DNA of 64,000 nucleotides. It comes from CAWBOY01 sp963790585 (GTDB lineage Bacteria > Planctomycetota > Planctomycetia > Gemmatales > Gemmataceae). Location of the stretch: contig CAWBOY010000004.1 in NCBI GenBank assembly GCA_963790585.1, positions 62,001 through 126,000 of the forward strand, read 5' to 3'. Positions 1 through 9,255 of this stretch are shown in pieces. The first letter of the stretch is position 1; each line of letters starts with the position of its first letter. A program made the translations under genes and the position numbers. Under the pieces are notes generated by a model. That model ran no database searches and had not been told where the DNA came from. It worked only from the letters and a program-made list of their open reading frames with translations.

Positions 1-2
1 AG

Positions 3-1616
3 CTGCGGATCCGGGCCGCCACCGGCACCCGCATCGAACGGACGGAAGAGATCGCGGTCAAGACGCTCGAGTTCATTGAAGAGGCGGTCGGCAAGGGCAA
101 GATCGAGACGACGGTCGGCTTCATCGGCGTCACCCCGCCTGGCTTCTCGAACCAGGCGATCTATCTCTGGAGCAGCGGTCCCGAGCAAGCCGTCCTACGT
201 ATCGCGCTGCATCACGACAGTGGTGTGCGCGTCGAGGAGTTGAAAAACCAGCTGCGGACCGATGTGCCGCGCAAGCTCGGCGAATGGATGGCGAAGCGCT
301 ATCGCCTGGACGGTCTCAGTGAGAGTGAAATCCTTCAACGCATCGCGGCCGTTCGGCTTTCGTTTGGACCGGCGGATATCGTCAATGAAGTCATGAGCTT
401 CGGCTCGCCCACACCTGTCGAGGTGGCCATCTACGGGCCTGATCAAAAGGACAACCTGGCCTATGCCGCGAAAGTCGAAGCGGAGCTGAAGCGCGTCAAA
501 TCCCTCCGTGATTTGCAGACAATGCAGGCCCAGGACTATCCCACCGTGGATGTGAACCTCGATCGCCAAAAGCTCGGCAAGAGCGGCGCGACGGTTCAAG
601 ACGCCGGGCGCGCGTTGCTGTCGGCGACATCGTCGAGCCGCTACGTGATCCCGCTCTACTGGGCCGACACGAAGGCTGGCATGGGTTATCAGATCCAGCT
701 CCAAATTCCGCCGCCGCGCATGGACTCGACCGCGGAAGTAGGTCAGATCCCGATCCTGAAGACCGCGACCGGCCAGGTGCAGCTGCGCGACGTCGCGACG
801 ATCGGCGAGGGGACGACGCCGGGAGAATACGATCGGCTCAATCTCCGCCGCGTCATCAGCATGACGGCCAACATCGAAGGCAACGACCTGGGTCGAGTAG
901 CCAGCGAAATCAGCGCGGCGCTCGAGCGAGCTGGCACGCCGCCGCGCAGCGCCCGTGTCGAGGTGCGCGGTCAGATCGAACCGATGCGGCAAATGTTCGC
1001 CGGCCTCGGCATGGGACTGAGCCTGGCAGTCGTGGCTATTTTCCTGTTGCTTACGGCTTATTTCCAATCGCCGCGCGTGGCCCTGATCGCGGTCGCCGCC
1101 GTGCCGGCTGTGCTCTCCGGCGTGGCGACCGCTTTGTGGATCACAGGTACGACGCTCAATCTCCAGTCGTTCATGGGCGCGATTATGTCGATCGGCGTTG
1201 CCATCGCCAACGCGATTTTGTTACTTACTTTCGCCGAAAAACATCGCCGCGAAGCGATGGCGGACGGGATTCCCAACGCGGCGGCCGTCGGCGCCATCGA
1301 AGGGGCCCGGCATCGCATGCGGCCGATCTTGATGACCAGCTTCGCCATGTTGGCTGGCATGGTGCCGATGGCCCTGGCGCTCGGCGAGGGCGGCGAGCAG
1401 ACCGCTCCGCTTGGCCGTGCCGTCATCGGCGGCCTGATCGCCGCGACGATCGCCACGCTCTTGGTACTGCCGGCCGTATTCGCCACGGTACAAAAGCGGG
1501 CCACCATTCGCTCAGACTCGCTCGACCCAGAAGATGCCGAGAGCGAACATTACATCGAGCCGAAGCGTCGTAGCAGTGATCGTACTCGTGTCGAACGAGC
1601 CGAGGCAAAAGGGTAA
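3..1616 (+). CDS. RND-family efflux permease, C-terminal part (5' truncated by window)
   Basis: The frame is open from base 3, so about 537 C-terminal residues are visible and the N-terminal half lies upstream. RND permeases are inner-membrane proton antiporters that export substrates together with a periplasmic adaptor and an outer-membrane channel. The first ~330 visible residues are a periplasmic porter-like region (VNLDRQKLGK, TANIEGNDLG). Then come hydrophobic helices starting at GLSLAVVAIFLLLTAYFQS and the conserved RMRPILMTSFAMLAGMVP segment of the last transmembrane bundle, ending in a ~35-residue polar tail. The adaptor gene follows 68 bp downstream on the same strand; permease before adaptor is the less usual order. 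The substrate cannot be told from this part. Confidence 0.93.
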   Translation: MRIRAATGTRIERTEEIAVKTLEFIEEAVGKGKIETTVGFIGVTPPGFSNQAIYLWSSGPEQAVLRIALHHDSGVRVEELKNQLRTDVPRKLGEWMAKRYRLDGLSESEILQRIAAVRLSFGPADIVNEVMSFGSPTPVEVAIYGPDQKDNLAYAAKVEAELKRVKSLRDLQTMQAQDYPTVDVNLDRQKLGKSGATVQDAGRALLSATSSSRYVIPLYWADTKAGMGYQIQLQIPPPRMDSTAEVGQIPILKTATGQVQLRDVATIGEGTTPGEYDRLNLRRVISMTANIEGNDLGRVASEISAALERAGTPPRSARVEVRGQIEPMRQMFAGLGMGLSLAVVAIFLLLTAYFQSPRVALIAVAAVPAVLSGVATALWITGTTLNLQSFMGAIMSIGVAIANAILLLTFAEKHRREAMADGIPNAAAVGAIEGARHRMRPILMTSFAMLAGMVPMALALGEGGEQTAPLGRAVIGGLIAATIATLLVLPAVFATVQKRATIRSDSLDPEDAESEHYIEPKRRSSDRTRVERAEAKG

Positions 1617-1684
1617 GCGAAGAGCCCCTGAATTAACCAACCAAATATCGTAAGAAGTTATGCAAGCCCAAAAAGGAACCCGCC

Positions 1685-3073
1685 ATGTGCGATATTAATA
1701 CTAAAAATAAGCAATACTTCGCCTTCGCCGCCCCGGCATTGCTCCTCGCCTTCATCAGCGGCTGTGGCCACTCGGAAGCGGCGAGCGCGCCGAGTGCCAG
1801 CCTCGATCTCGAAAAGCCGGCACTGACGACGGTTCGCCCGGAACGCAAGACTCTCGTGAAAGTCATCGAGCAGCCCGGCGTGATCGAAGGTTTCGAGCAG
1901 ACGGTGCTGTCGGCCAAAATTTCCGGCTATCTGAACGAACACAAGTTCAACATCGGCGATCGGGTTACGAAGGATCAGGTCATCGCCACCCTGAGCGTGC
2001 CTGAGATGGTGGAAGAACTCAAGCAAAAGGTTGCCGCCGTGGCTCAGTCGGAAGCCGAGGTTGTGCTGTCGCAACGAATGTTTGATGCCGCGGAAGCGGC
2101 GGTGAACCGAGCGGAAGCCAATTTGAAACTGGCGGAAGCGGGCAAGACGCGAGCCGAGGCGAGTTACGTTCGTTGGTCCAGCGAACTCGAGCGCAATCGC
2201 GTGCTGGTGCGCCGCAATGCCGGCGATCAACAGACCCTGGACCAGGCTCAGGACCAATTCAAATCGGCGGAAGCGGCCAAGGCCGAGAATGACGCCGCGA
2301 TCCAGGCCTCGAAAGCCGCTCGGGCCGAGTCGATCGCTCAACGCGACCGCTATGCCGCCGACATCAAGGTGGCGGAGGCGAAGCTCGCCGTGGCGAAAGC
2401 CGACTGCGACCGGATGAAGGCGAACCTCGACTACGCCGAGATCAAGGCTCCCTACAACGGCATCCTCACGAAACGACACGTCGAATCCGGAACGTTGCTG
2501 CAGACAACCGGCGGCGCGTCGATGATTTTCACGATCGTGCGCGACGATCTGGTGCGGATCTTTATCGAGGTGCCCGAGTCGGAAGCCGTGTACGTCAAAC
2601 GCGACATGCCCGCCGGAGTTCGGCTCCAGGCCCTGGCGGATCAGGAATTTTCAGGCAAGGTGGCTCGCACCAGCTGGGCCCTCGATTCGCAAGCACGCAC
2701 AATGCGAACGGAGATCGATCTGCCGAATCCGGATGGACGTTTTCGACCCGGAATGTACGCCATGGGCCGGCTCACGATCGAGCATCCTGACTTGCTGACG
2801 GTGCCGGCGTCCGTTGTCTGGACCCAGGACGATCAGCCGATGGTTCTGTGCGTCGAAGGCGGCGTCATGAAACGCACTCCCGTAAAGACTGGCATCCGCC
2901 AGGGCGGTCTCGTCCAGTTGCTCAAGAAAGCCGGCCCGATCGCGCAACCGGGTCAACCGACCGAATGGGTCGATTTCCGAGGCGACGAGGAGCTAATCCT
3001 GACCAGCAGCCCCGGCGCCCTCCCCGACGGCCAAAAGTTTAGCCGCGAGGCGGAGCCGAGCGCTCGACGATAG
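1685..3073 (+). CDS. RND efflux periplasmic adaptor (HlyD/MFP family) lipoprotein
   Basis: A 462-residue membrane-fusion protein that would bridge the upstream permease to an outer-membrane channel. The N-terminus has a hydrophobic stretch ending in the lipobox ISGC with Cys27, so it is probably a lipoprotein. After the first lipoyl half (VIEQPGVIEGFEQ, KISGYL) comes a long Ala/Glu-rich helical hairpin at about residues 115-240. The second lipoyl half (LDYAEIKAPYNGILTKRHV) and beta-barrel domains follow. The start has an AAAGGAA-type RBS. The last ~12 codons (KFSREAEPSARR, stop) are encoded by one arm of an intergenic palindromic repeat, so the natural C-terminus may have been altered by repeat insertion. 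No outer-membrane channel gene follows. Confidence 0.93.
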   Translation: MCDINTKNKQYFAFAAPALLLAFISGCGHSEAASAPSASLDLEKPALTTVRPERKTLVKVIEQPGVIEGFEQTVLSAKISGYLNEHKFNIGDRVTKDQVIATLSVPEMVEELKQKVAAVAQSEAEVVLSQRMFDAAEAAVNRAEANLKLAEAGKTRAEASYVRWSSELERNRVLVRRNAGDQQTLDQAQDQFKSAEAAKAENDAAIQASKAARAESIAQRDRYAADIKVAEAKLAVAKADCDRMKANLDYAEIKAPYNGILTKRHVESGTLLQTTGGASMIFTIVRDDLVRIFIEVPESEAVYVKRDMPAGVRLQALADQEFSGKVARTSWALDSQARTMRTEIDLPNPDGRFRPGMYAMGRLTIEHPDLLTVPASVVWTQDDQPMVLCVEGGVMKRTPVKTGIRQGGLVQLLKKAGPIAQPGQPTEWVDFRGDEELILTSSPGALPDGQKFSREAEPSARR

Positions 3074-3171
3074 ATTAAAGCGCTTTCACGTTTAGCCGCG
3101 AGGCGGAGCCGAGCGCTCGACGCTTGTTCAATCGAGCGCCCGGCGCTCGGCTGCGCCTCGCGGCCAAACGC
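3037..3171. repeat. Palindromic repeat family A (TTTAGCCGCGAG type), copy 1
   Basis: A left arm beginning GTTTAGCCGCGAGGCGGAG lies at 3037-3070 inside the 3' end of the adaptor gene. It is repeated at 3089-3122 and followed by the inverse arm ending GGCCAAACG at about 3171. The copy is therefore a direct repeat of one arm plus a complete inverted repeat. Related copies sit at 16459-16536 and 21956-22148. I see no transposase linked to them. Confidence 0.75.
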
Positions 3172-3293
3172 GCGTGCGGCTCCTTAACGCCCGATTCCGC
3201 CACTCCACCTTGTCATCCCCCGTCTTGACGCGCACAATGACGTGGTTGTTTCCCGACGACGGCTAATCGAATCGTAGAGAGGATCAATCAACC

Positions 3294-4103
3294 ATGTGGG
3301 CCCCCCTCGTTTTGGCTTCGACGCTCATCCTGGCCCCCGCTCAAGGGGGCGATCTCCAGGTCAAGAACGTCCGTCCGACGTTTGGCATCTTTGGCCAGGA
3401 GCGCAAATCGACCAAGATGCTGCCGGGCGATGTCTTGTTCGTCTCGTTCGATATCGAAAACCTGCAAGTCACCGACGAGGGACGCATCCAATACAGCATG
3501 GCTCTCGAACTCTATAGCAAGAAAGACAAGAAAAAAGTCTTCGAAAAACGGCCCGAGGATCTCGAAGGCATCAATTCGCTGGGCGGCTCGCGCCTCCCCG
3601 CGTTCGCACTAACCGAAATCGGCACCGACACGCCGGCCGGCGAGTATTCGCTGACCGTCGTCGTCACCGATCGCGCCAGCAAGAAATCGACCAAGATCAC
3701 GCAGGACTTCGAAGTGTTGCCGATGGCCTTTGGCCTGACGCGCGTCGGTTTCACCTATGAAACCGGCCAACCCGCGCCGCCGTTTGCCGTCTCGGGTCAA
3801 AGCATTATCGTGAATTTCTTCCTCGTCGGCTTCGACCTCAAAGCGCCGGGAGGAGCCAAGGACGACAAGATGAAGCAGCCCAATCTCGAAGTCGAAATGC
3901 GCATCATGGAAGAAGGCAAACCCACGCTGGCCAAGCCGTTCGTCTTCCAGACCAAAGAGGTCAAAGAAGAGTTCAAAAAGCTATTGCCGATGCAGTTCAC
4001 CATGCAATTGAACCGACCAGGAACTTTCAAAGTTGTCGTCAAGGCGACGGATAAGAGTTCCGGTAAGACCATTGAGCAATCGCTCGATTTGGTTGTAAAA
4101 TAA
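3294..4103 (+). CDS. Secreted protein of unknown function, beta-sandwich-like
   Basis: A 269-residue protein. The N-terminus (MWAPLVLASTLILAPAQG) is a short signal peptide, so export is likely. The rest alternates beta-prone segments (VLFVSFDIENLQV, AGEYSLTVVVTDRA, GTFKVVVKATDK) with polar linkers, suggesting two or three immunoglobulin-like or CARDB-like sandwich modules; there are no obvious catalytic residues and no cysteines. An AGAGAGGA-type RBS precedes the ATG. I do not recognise the family; similar small secreted beta proteins are common in planctomycetes. It stands alone between a palindromic repeat and a hairpin. Confidence 0.8.
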   Translation: MWAPLVLASTLILAPAQGGDLQVKNVRPTFGIFGQERKSTKMLPGDVLFVSFDIENLQVTDEGRIQYSMALELYSKKDKKKVFEKRPEDLEGINSLGGSRLPAFALTEIGTDTPAGEYSLTVVVTDRASKKSTKITQDFEVLPMAFGLTRVGFTYETGQPAPPFAVSGQSIIVNFFLVGFDLKAPGGAKDDKMKQPNLEVEMRIMEEGKPTLAKPFVFQTKEVKEEFKKLLPMQFTMQLNRPGTFKVVVKATDKSSGKTIEQSLDLVVK

Positions 4104-4118
4104 ATATTAGTTCAGAAC

Positions 4119-4150
4119 GGCGAGCGGCGCGCTTAAGGCCGCCGCTCGCC
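4119..4150. terminator. GC-rich hairpin, possible terminator
   Basis: Arms GGCGAGCGGC and GCCGCTCGCC enclose a 12-nt loop, 16 bp after the stop of the secreted beta protein. No T-run follows, so intrinsic termination is possible but not secure; it could equally be another intergenic palindrome. Confidence 0.4.
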
Positions 4151-4184
4151 AACTTTCGCAGATCGATTTAGGAAAACGCATCGT

Positions 4185-4796
4185 ATGAGTCAGCTGCAAG
4201 ACCGCATCTCTCAATTCCGCAAGATGGCGAGCGACGACCCGGACAACGAACTCGGGCACTATCGTCTCGGCCAGCTGCTGATGGAAGACAAGCAATACGA
4301 CGAAGCGATTCGCAGCTTTCGCCGCACGCTGGAGTTGAGCCCGCAGTTTTCGAAGGTGTTTCACCTGCTCGCTTTGTGCCAGCTCAACAACAATCAGCAG
4401 GCCGAGGCCATCCAGACTTTGACGCAAGGCTTCACGGTGGCCGACGAGCGCGGCGATAATCTGCCGCGCGACGAAATGGCCAAGATGCTGGTCGAGCTAG
4501 GCCAGCCCGTGCCGCAGAAGAAAAAAACGACGACGGAGGCACCCGCCGGCGTGGGTGGCTTCCGCTGTCAACGGCCCGGCTGCATGGCCGGCGCCCGGGC
4601 CCATCAGCTCCCCGCCCCGCCAATGCGCGACGCCTATGGCCAACGAGTTTATCAGTCGGTCTGTGCCGATTGCTGGAAAGAATGGCTGAGAAACTACAGC
4701 GTCAAAGTCATCAATGAACTACGCCTCGACCTCAGCACCGAGCGTGGCCATGAAGAATACGATCGCCACATGAAAGAGTTTCTCGGCGTCGAATGA
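4185..4796 (+). CDS. TPR protein fused to a YggX-like Fe(2+)-trafficking domain
   Basis: 203 residues. Residues ~10-95 form two or three TPR helices (LGHYRLGQLLMEDKQYDEAI, VFHLLALCQLNNNQQAEAI). After a Lys/Thr linker, residues ~122-203 align by eye with Escherichia coli YggX: FRCQRPGCMAGARAHQL matches the Cys-containing start, and YQSVCADCWKEWLR, VINELRLDLS and MKEFLGVE match IYNEISKEAWAQW, LINEKKLNMM and MVNFLFEG. YggX proteins are linked to labile iron handling and protection of Fe-S enzymes, and are usually ~90-residue single-domain proteins, so the TPR fusion is notable. Two extra cysteines (CADC) lie in the domain. The PSP1-domain gene follows 21 bp downstream, probably in one operon. 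Confidence 0.85.
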   Translation: MSQLQDRISQFRKMASDDPDNELGHYRLGQLLMEDKQYDEAIRSFRRTLELSPQFSKVFHLLALCQLNNNQQAEAIQTLTQGFTVADERGDNLPRDEMAKMLVELGQPVPQKKKTTTEAPAGVGGFRCQRPGCMAGARAHQLPAPPMRDAYGQRVYQSVCADCWKEWLRNYSVKVINELRLDLSTERGHEEYDRHMKEFLGVE

Positions 4797-4817
4797 CGCA
4801 TCATCCGAAAGTCTGCC

Positions 4818-5441
4818 ATGAACGATCTGGAATATCTTCTTAGCTTCGGCCGCCTGGGCGATTTCGGGCGCTTTCGCTCCGCGCGGCCCATTCGCTGCCG
4901 TCGTGGTGATCGGGCCGTTGTTGTCAGTTCACGCGGTCTCGAAATCGGCGAGGTTCTCCAGCCGGCCGCGGCGCGACATGCTCATTTCCTGCCGAATACG
5001 ACTGTAGGCCAACTGCTGCGTCTCGCCAGCGACGAAGATGACAGCACCGAGAAAGCGATGGCCCAGAAAGCGCGCGGCCTGTTCGACCGCGGCGCAGCGC
5101 TTCGTGTCGAACTCGGTCTTCCCCTCGACCTGATCGATACCGAAGTCTTGCTCGATGGCAAGCACGGCGTCGTCCATGTCCTGCGGCGGTCCGACTGCGA
5201 CGTGCGCCCTTTCGTCAGTTCCCTGTCCCGCGAATTCGATTTACACCTGCGGCTCGAAGACCTGACGCGCTCGGAAGTGTCTGTTAAGGAAGAAGAACAC
5301 GCCTCCTGTGGCAGCGGCGGTAGCTGCGGCACAGGAGGCGGCTGCGGTTCTTGTGGAAGCGGCGGCGGCTGCGGTAGCTGTGCCGTGCCAACCCTCGCGG
5401 TTCATGCTCATCACGTCCCCGATCGAACGCCGCTGCTCTAA
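4818..5441 (+). CDS. PSP1-domain protein with Cys/Gly-rich C-terminal tail
   Basis: 207 residues. The core (GDRAVVVSSRGLEIGEVLQP, then LLDGKHGVVHVLR, then FVSSLSREFDLHLRLEDL) matches the PSP1 C-terminal domain, known from Bacillus RicT (YaaT), which acts in a complex that binds 4Fe-4S clusters and affects RNA processing. Unlike a minimal PSP1 protein it has a ~30-residue tail (about residues 155-190) with six cysteines spaced by Gly/Ser. Such a tail could bind metal or be disulfide-rich; nothing in the sequence decides this. It follows the TPR-YggX fusion by 21 bp, which makes an iron or Fe-S link attractive. Confidence 0.82.
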   Translation: MNDLEYLLSFGRLGDFGRFRSARPIRCRRGDRAVVVSSRGLEIGEVLQPAAARHAHFLPNTTVGQLLRLASDEDDSTEKAMAQKARGLFDRGAALRVELGLPLDLIDTEVLLDGKHGVVHVLRRSDCDVRPFVSSLSREFDLHLRLEDLTRSEVSVKEEEHASCGSGGSCGTGGGCGSCGSGGGCGSCAVPTLAVHAHHVPDRTPLL

Positions 5442-5445
5442 TTTC

Positions 5446-5513
5446 TTTATATAGCCCGCCATTTATGGCGGTTGTGTGAGAATAGCCCGCTATAAATGGC
5501 GGGCTATATAAAG
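5446..5513. repeat. AT/GC palindrome after the PSP1 gene
   Basis: TTTATATAGCCCGCCATTTA at 5446 is answered by the inverse TAAATGGCGGGCTATATAAA ending at 5512, with an inner partial copy between. The strong stem starts just after the PSP1 stop codon and could end transcription, but the AT-flanked palindrome also resembles a dispersed repeat. Confidence 0.6.
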
Positions 5514-5615
5514 TCAAACAACTCTGGACACCGACCCCCCGACCCCGCTATAGCCCAAGCCTTACGGCCCTGGTAGTGGCCGCTCCTCCCTCTTTTTTAT
5601 CGGAGGCCGCAGCTT

Positions 5616-7345
5616 ATGGCCGCTCGGTCCCACAAGTGGATGATTCTGTTAGCTCTCGCGGTAACTCTCACACGGGCGACAAGCCGTGCTCAGGAGGCTG
5701 CCCCGCCGGTACCCCAAGGTTTGCAGGTTTTGACTCGTGGCCCGGTCCATGAAGCGTTCGCCAACATGGGCGGCGAGGCTACACCGACCGACATCGTGCC
5801 CAAGACGCCGCCCAAACCGCTCGACGAAATGCCGCCCGAAGATAAGCCCGAAGGCGACGTCATCTGGATCAGTGGCTATTGGGCCTGGGATGACGACCGC
5901 AAGGATTTCCTCTGGGTCAGCGGCACCTGGCGTTCACCGCCGCCCGGCCGCCAATGGGTCGCCGGCTACTGGAAACCCACGGACCAGGGTTCGCAATGGG
6001 TGGCCGGGTTCTGGACCGCCGCCCCGAAAGAGGAAGCCCCTAAAGAGATCTCGTATTTGCCGCAACCGCCAGCGCCGCCGGTTATCGCCCCTCCCGGCAA
6101 GCCGCCGACAGAGCAGAGCTTTTATGTCCCTGGCTCCTGGGTTTGGGCGGGCGATCACTATGCATGCGCGCAGGCTATTGGGCCAAGGTTGAGGAAGGTT
6201 ACGTTTGGGTCGCCGGCCATTATCGCTGGACGCCGGGCGGGTACATTTACATCGACGGCTATTGGGACTTGGCCGTCAAGCGCCGCGGTATGCTCTATTC
6301 TCCGGTCTACGTGACTCCGGGCGTCGTCCTGGTCAACTACACGCCGGCCTATGCGATTCAACAGACCGTGGTGGTCGACACCTTGTTCGTCTGCCCGCGC
6401 CGTTCGCATTATTACTACGGCGACTATTACGCCGTCGAGTATCAGGATCGCGGTTTCGAGACTTGCGTCGTCTATAGCCAACGCAATTACGATTCGATCA
6501 TCGTTTATGAAACCTACGAGCATCGCCGCGAGCCGAATTGGATCAGCATCCAAATCGATATCGGCGGCCGGCGCCAACGGGACCCGGATCTTCGACCGCC
6601 GCAGTTTTACGGGCAACAGACGAAATATGTGAATAACACGACGATCGTGAACAACACGACCATCGTCAACAACAACACCGTCGTCAATAATAAGACCGTG
6701 AATAATACGACGGTCAATAACACGAACGTAACCAACAATTCGTTCGCGGCACCGGCGAAATCGGTCGCGGCGGCGAGCGGGATCAAGACGGTCCCGATCG
6801 ACGCGACAACGCGCCAGGCGGCCAAGCAACAGGCTGCCGTCGTGCAGCAGGCTTCCGCGCAGCGCGTCCAGTCTGAATCGCAACCGATCACTCCGGGCAA
6901 AGCACGCGTCGCCTCGATCGCTGTGCCGAAGGCTCAGCCGGTGAGCCCGACGATGAAGGTGCCGACGACCCCGGCCGTGACGCACAACGCCGCCGCGACC
7001 CCGGCAACTGGGACGAACCCGACCAAGCCGGCAACCGCAGGAAACACTGGGGCAAGCACCGCGCCGCACCTCGGAGCGCCGACGACGGGAACGGGTGCAA
7101 CGGCGAGCCCACCGGCGCATGGCGCGACGACGACCAAGCCGCCGATGCCAGCGACCACGGCTCCTCCAGGCGCGGTAGCGCCGAAACCAGGGACCGTGCC
7201 GCCGGGCGGGCCAGGCACGGCTGCGCATCCGCCAGGCACACCTGGCGCCGCGAAACCACCGCTGCCGCCGGTGAAACCGACGCCGCCACCGCAGAAGGAC
7301 AAGGACAAAGATAAGGACAAGAAGGACAGCAAAAGCGGCAATTAA
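5616..7345 (+). CDS. Exported WXXGXW-repeat protein with Asn/Thr and Pro-rich tail (frame broken near 6166)
   Basis: Two overlapping frames read as one ~576-residue protein. The N-terminus carries a signal peptide (MILLALAVTLTRATSRAQ). Then come repeated aromatic motifs of the WXXGXW/YXWGXW type (WISGYW, WVSGTW, WVAGYW, WVAGFW, VPGSW, then RAGYW, WVAGHY, YIDGYW), a Tyr-rich stretch, an Asn/Thr-rich run of VNNTT-like units, a Pro/Thr/Gly tail and a final Lys/Asp cluster. The break lies inside a motif: adding one G after 6166 restores a Trp codon and the expected WRAGYW, so this is probably a sequencing indel. Envelope or matrix location is inferred; the function is unknown. Similar WXXGXW proteins are frequent in planctomycetes and proteobacteria. 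Confidence 0.8.
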
Positions 7346-7379
7346 TTGCTGAGGTTGCTTACCATCCCAAGCGCGGGTT

Positions 7380-7456
7380 TAGGTAAAAAATCTGGGGTAA
7401 AAAATAAGATCGGATGTCTATCTCTTTCTTATTTTTCACGCCAGATTTTTTTCCTA
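7380..7456. terminator. AT-rich inverted repeat between convergent genes, likely bidirectional terminator
   Basis: Arms at 7380-7408 (TAGGTAAAAAATCTGGGGTA and on) and 7428-7456 are inverse complements with few mismatches, with a 19-nt loop. The hairpin sits between the converging stops of the WXXGXW gene (7345) and the RidA gene (7474). Runs of A and T on both sides give a U-tract for transcripts from either direction. Confidence 0.65.
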
Positions 7457-7473
7457 AACGCATTTATGTCTGC

Positions 7474-7942
7474 TCACGCCACTTCAAAAATGCACTCAAT
7501 CTCCACTGGAATGTTGCCGGGAAGCGAGCCCATGCCGACGGCGCTGCGCCCCGACGCCGACGTCGTCGCCGAACACTTCGGCCATCAATTCTGAGAAGCC
7601 ATTGATTACTTGCGGATGATCCTTGAAGTCCGGCGTCGAGTTGACCATTCCCAACGACTTGATGACGCGCTTGACTTTATCGAGCGAGCCGAGCGTCGCC
7701 CTTACGGTGGCCAGGATATTCAAGCCGACCGCCTTGGCACATTCTTTACCTTGTTCCAGCGTCAGGTCCTGGCCCAGGCGCCCGGCCAGCGGCGTCGTGT
7801 CCGAGATCTTGCCGGGGCCGTGGCCCGACACATACAGCATGTTGCCGACGAGGACCGCAGTCTTGTATTTCGCCACCGGCTTGGGCGCGGGCGGCAAAGT
7901 CAGGTGTAGCTGTTGAATGCGGACTTCCGGCTTCTCGGCCAT
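7474..7942 (-). CDS. RidA/YjgF-family protein (frame broken near 7549)
   Basis: About 155 residues starting MAEKPEVRIQQL at 7942, with RBS AGGAG a few bases upstream. RidA proteins hydrolyse reactive enamine/imine intermediates such as those from threonine dehydratase; this subgroup often has no assigned substrate. Typical features are the opening LPPAPKPVAKYKTAVLVGNM, the core YVSGHGP and the segment VINGFSELMAEVFGDD. The last ~25 residues are in another frame (SAVGMGSLPGNIPVEIECIF) and match the normal family end including the G-x-LP-x-N motif. The switch lies at a run of four C at 7549-7552, so it is probably a homopolymer error. Without correction the protein would end in an unrelated tail. 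Confidence 0.85.
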
Positions 7943-8091
7943 GATGGTGACTCCTGGGTTCAAAACGTAAATGACGGTTACGAACTTCTCGTCCCATTGT
8001 AGCCGCATGCGCCAGAATGCGGCTACAAAACGGCTCTGGTGCGCGACAGCCCAATCACGGTAAACTGCCCTACCCCAAGGAGGCCGTGCGC

Positions 8092-9238
8092 ATGGATGCG
8101 AAAGTCGTTCTGGTCCACGATTGGCTGACGGGAATGCGTGGCGGTGAGAAGTGTTTGGAGGCGCTCTGTCAGCGCTGGCCCGACGCCTCGCTCTATTCGC
8201 TGCTGCATCGGTCTGGTTCCGTTTCGCCGGCGATCGAACGGCTCAATCCGCGCACGAGCTTTTTGCAATATCTGCCTGAAGTGCATCGCTATTATCGCTA
8301 TTTGCTGCCTTTCATGCCCGCCGCCATCTCGTCATTACGGCTGCCGGCGTGCGATCTGGTCGTGAGCTTCAGCCATTGCGTCGCCAAGAGCGTCCGGCCG
8401 CCGCGCGGCGTGCCGCACGTCAGTTATTGCTTCACGCCGATGCGCTATCTTTATCACATGCGCGATGCCTATTTTGGCGGCGATCGCGTGCGCGGGTTGA
8501 AGGCGCGAGTTTCTAGAACCTCTCCTCGCCCGCCTCCGTGAATGGGACCAGTCTACCGCGGATCGCGTGACCCATTTCGTCGCCATCAGCCAGACGGTGA
8601 AGCAGCGCATCAGGGAATGCTATGGCCGTGACAGCGACGTGATCTACCCGCCGGTCGATACCGATTTTTATTGTCCCGCACCGATTCGACGTGAAGACTT
8701 TTATTTGGTCGTGTCGGCGTTCGCGCCCTACAAGCGTCTCGATTTGGCTCTGGCCGCGTGCCAGCGGCTGGGCCGCACGCTCGTTGTCATCGGCAGTGGG
8801 CAAGACGCCGAGCGGCTGAAGACCTCGGCCGGACCGAACGTGCGCTTTCTCGGCTGGCAATCGGACGAAGTGATTCGAAATTACTTACGGCGCTGTCGAG
8901 CGCTGCTCTTTCCTGGCGAAGAAGACTTCGGCATCGTGCCGCTCGAAGCCCAGGCTTGCGGCGCGCCGGTGATCGCCTTTGGGCGCGGCGGCGCTACGGA
9001 GACGGTAGTGCCAACCGGCGGCCGCCGCGAGCCGACCGGCGTCTGGTTTCCCGAACAATCGGCCGAGTCGTTGATGGAAGCGATCGATTCGTTTGAGAAA
9101 CAGCAAAGCGATTTCGCCCCCCAAGCCGCGCGGCGGCAGGCGCTGCGCTTTCATGCGGGACGTTTCCGAGAGGAATTGTTTGGCTATCTCGATAATGTCC
9201 TGCACCCGCGCGCGGCAACAGTTCGCCGCGCGGCTTAG
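8092..9238 (+). CDS. Glycosyltransferase, GT4-like (frame broken near 8505)
   Basis: About 382 residues from the ATG at 8092, with a perfect AAGGAGG upstream. The N-terminal Rossmann part begins VVLVHDWLTGMRGGEKCLE; the C-terminal nucleotide-sugar half has FVAISQTVKQRI, VIYPPVDTDFY and the EX7E-type motif in EEDFGIVPLEAQACGAPV, followed by GRGGATETV. This is the standard GT-B fold of mannosyl/glucosyl transferases making lipopolysaccharide, exopolysaccharide or glycolipids; donor and acceptor cannot be read from the sequence. Between 8500 and 8511 the frame changes: DRVRGLKA continues as FLEPLLARLREWDQ in the next frame. The flanking parts are conserved, so a one-base indel is the likely cause. 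It stands as a single gene. Confidence 0.87.
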
Positions 9239-9255
9239 CGGCTGTCGCACGAGTT

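Noticed and set aside
195..1067. 290-codon antisense ORF across the RND permease
   Set aside because: Shadow of a G+C-rich conserved gene; no recognisable family and the plus-strand frame is certain.
6143..7345. Separate gene starting at 6143
   Set aside because: Its first residues are out-of-frame; adding one G after 6166 joins it to the WXXGXW repeats upstream as one protein.
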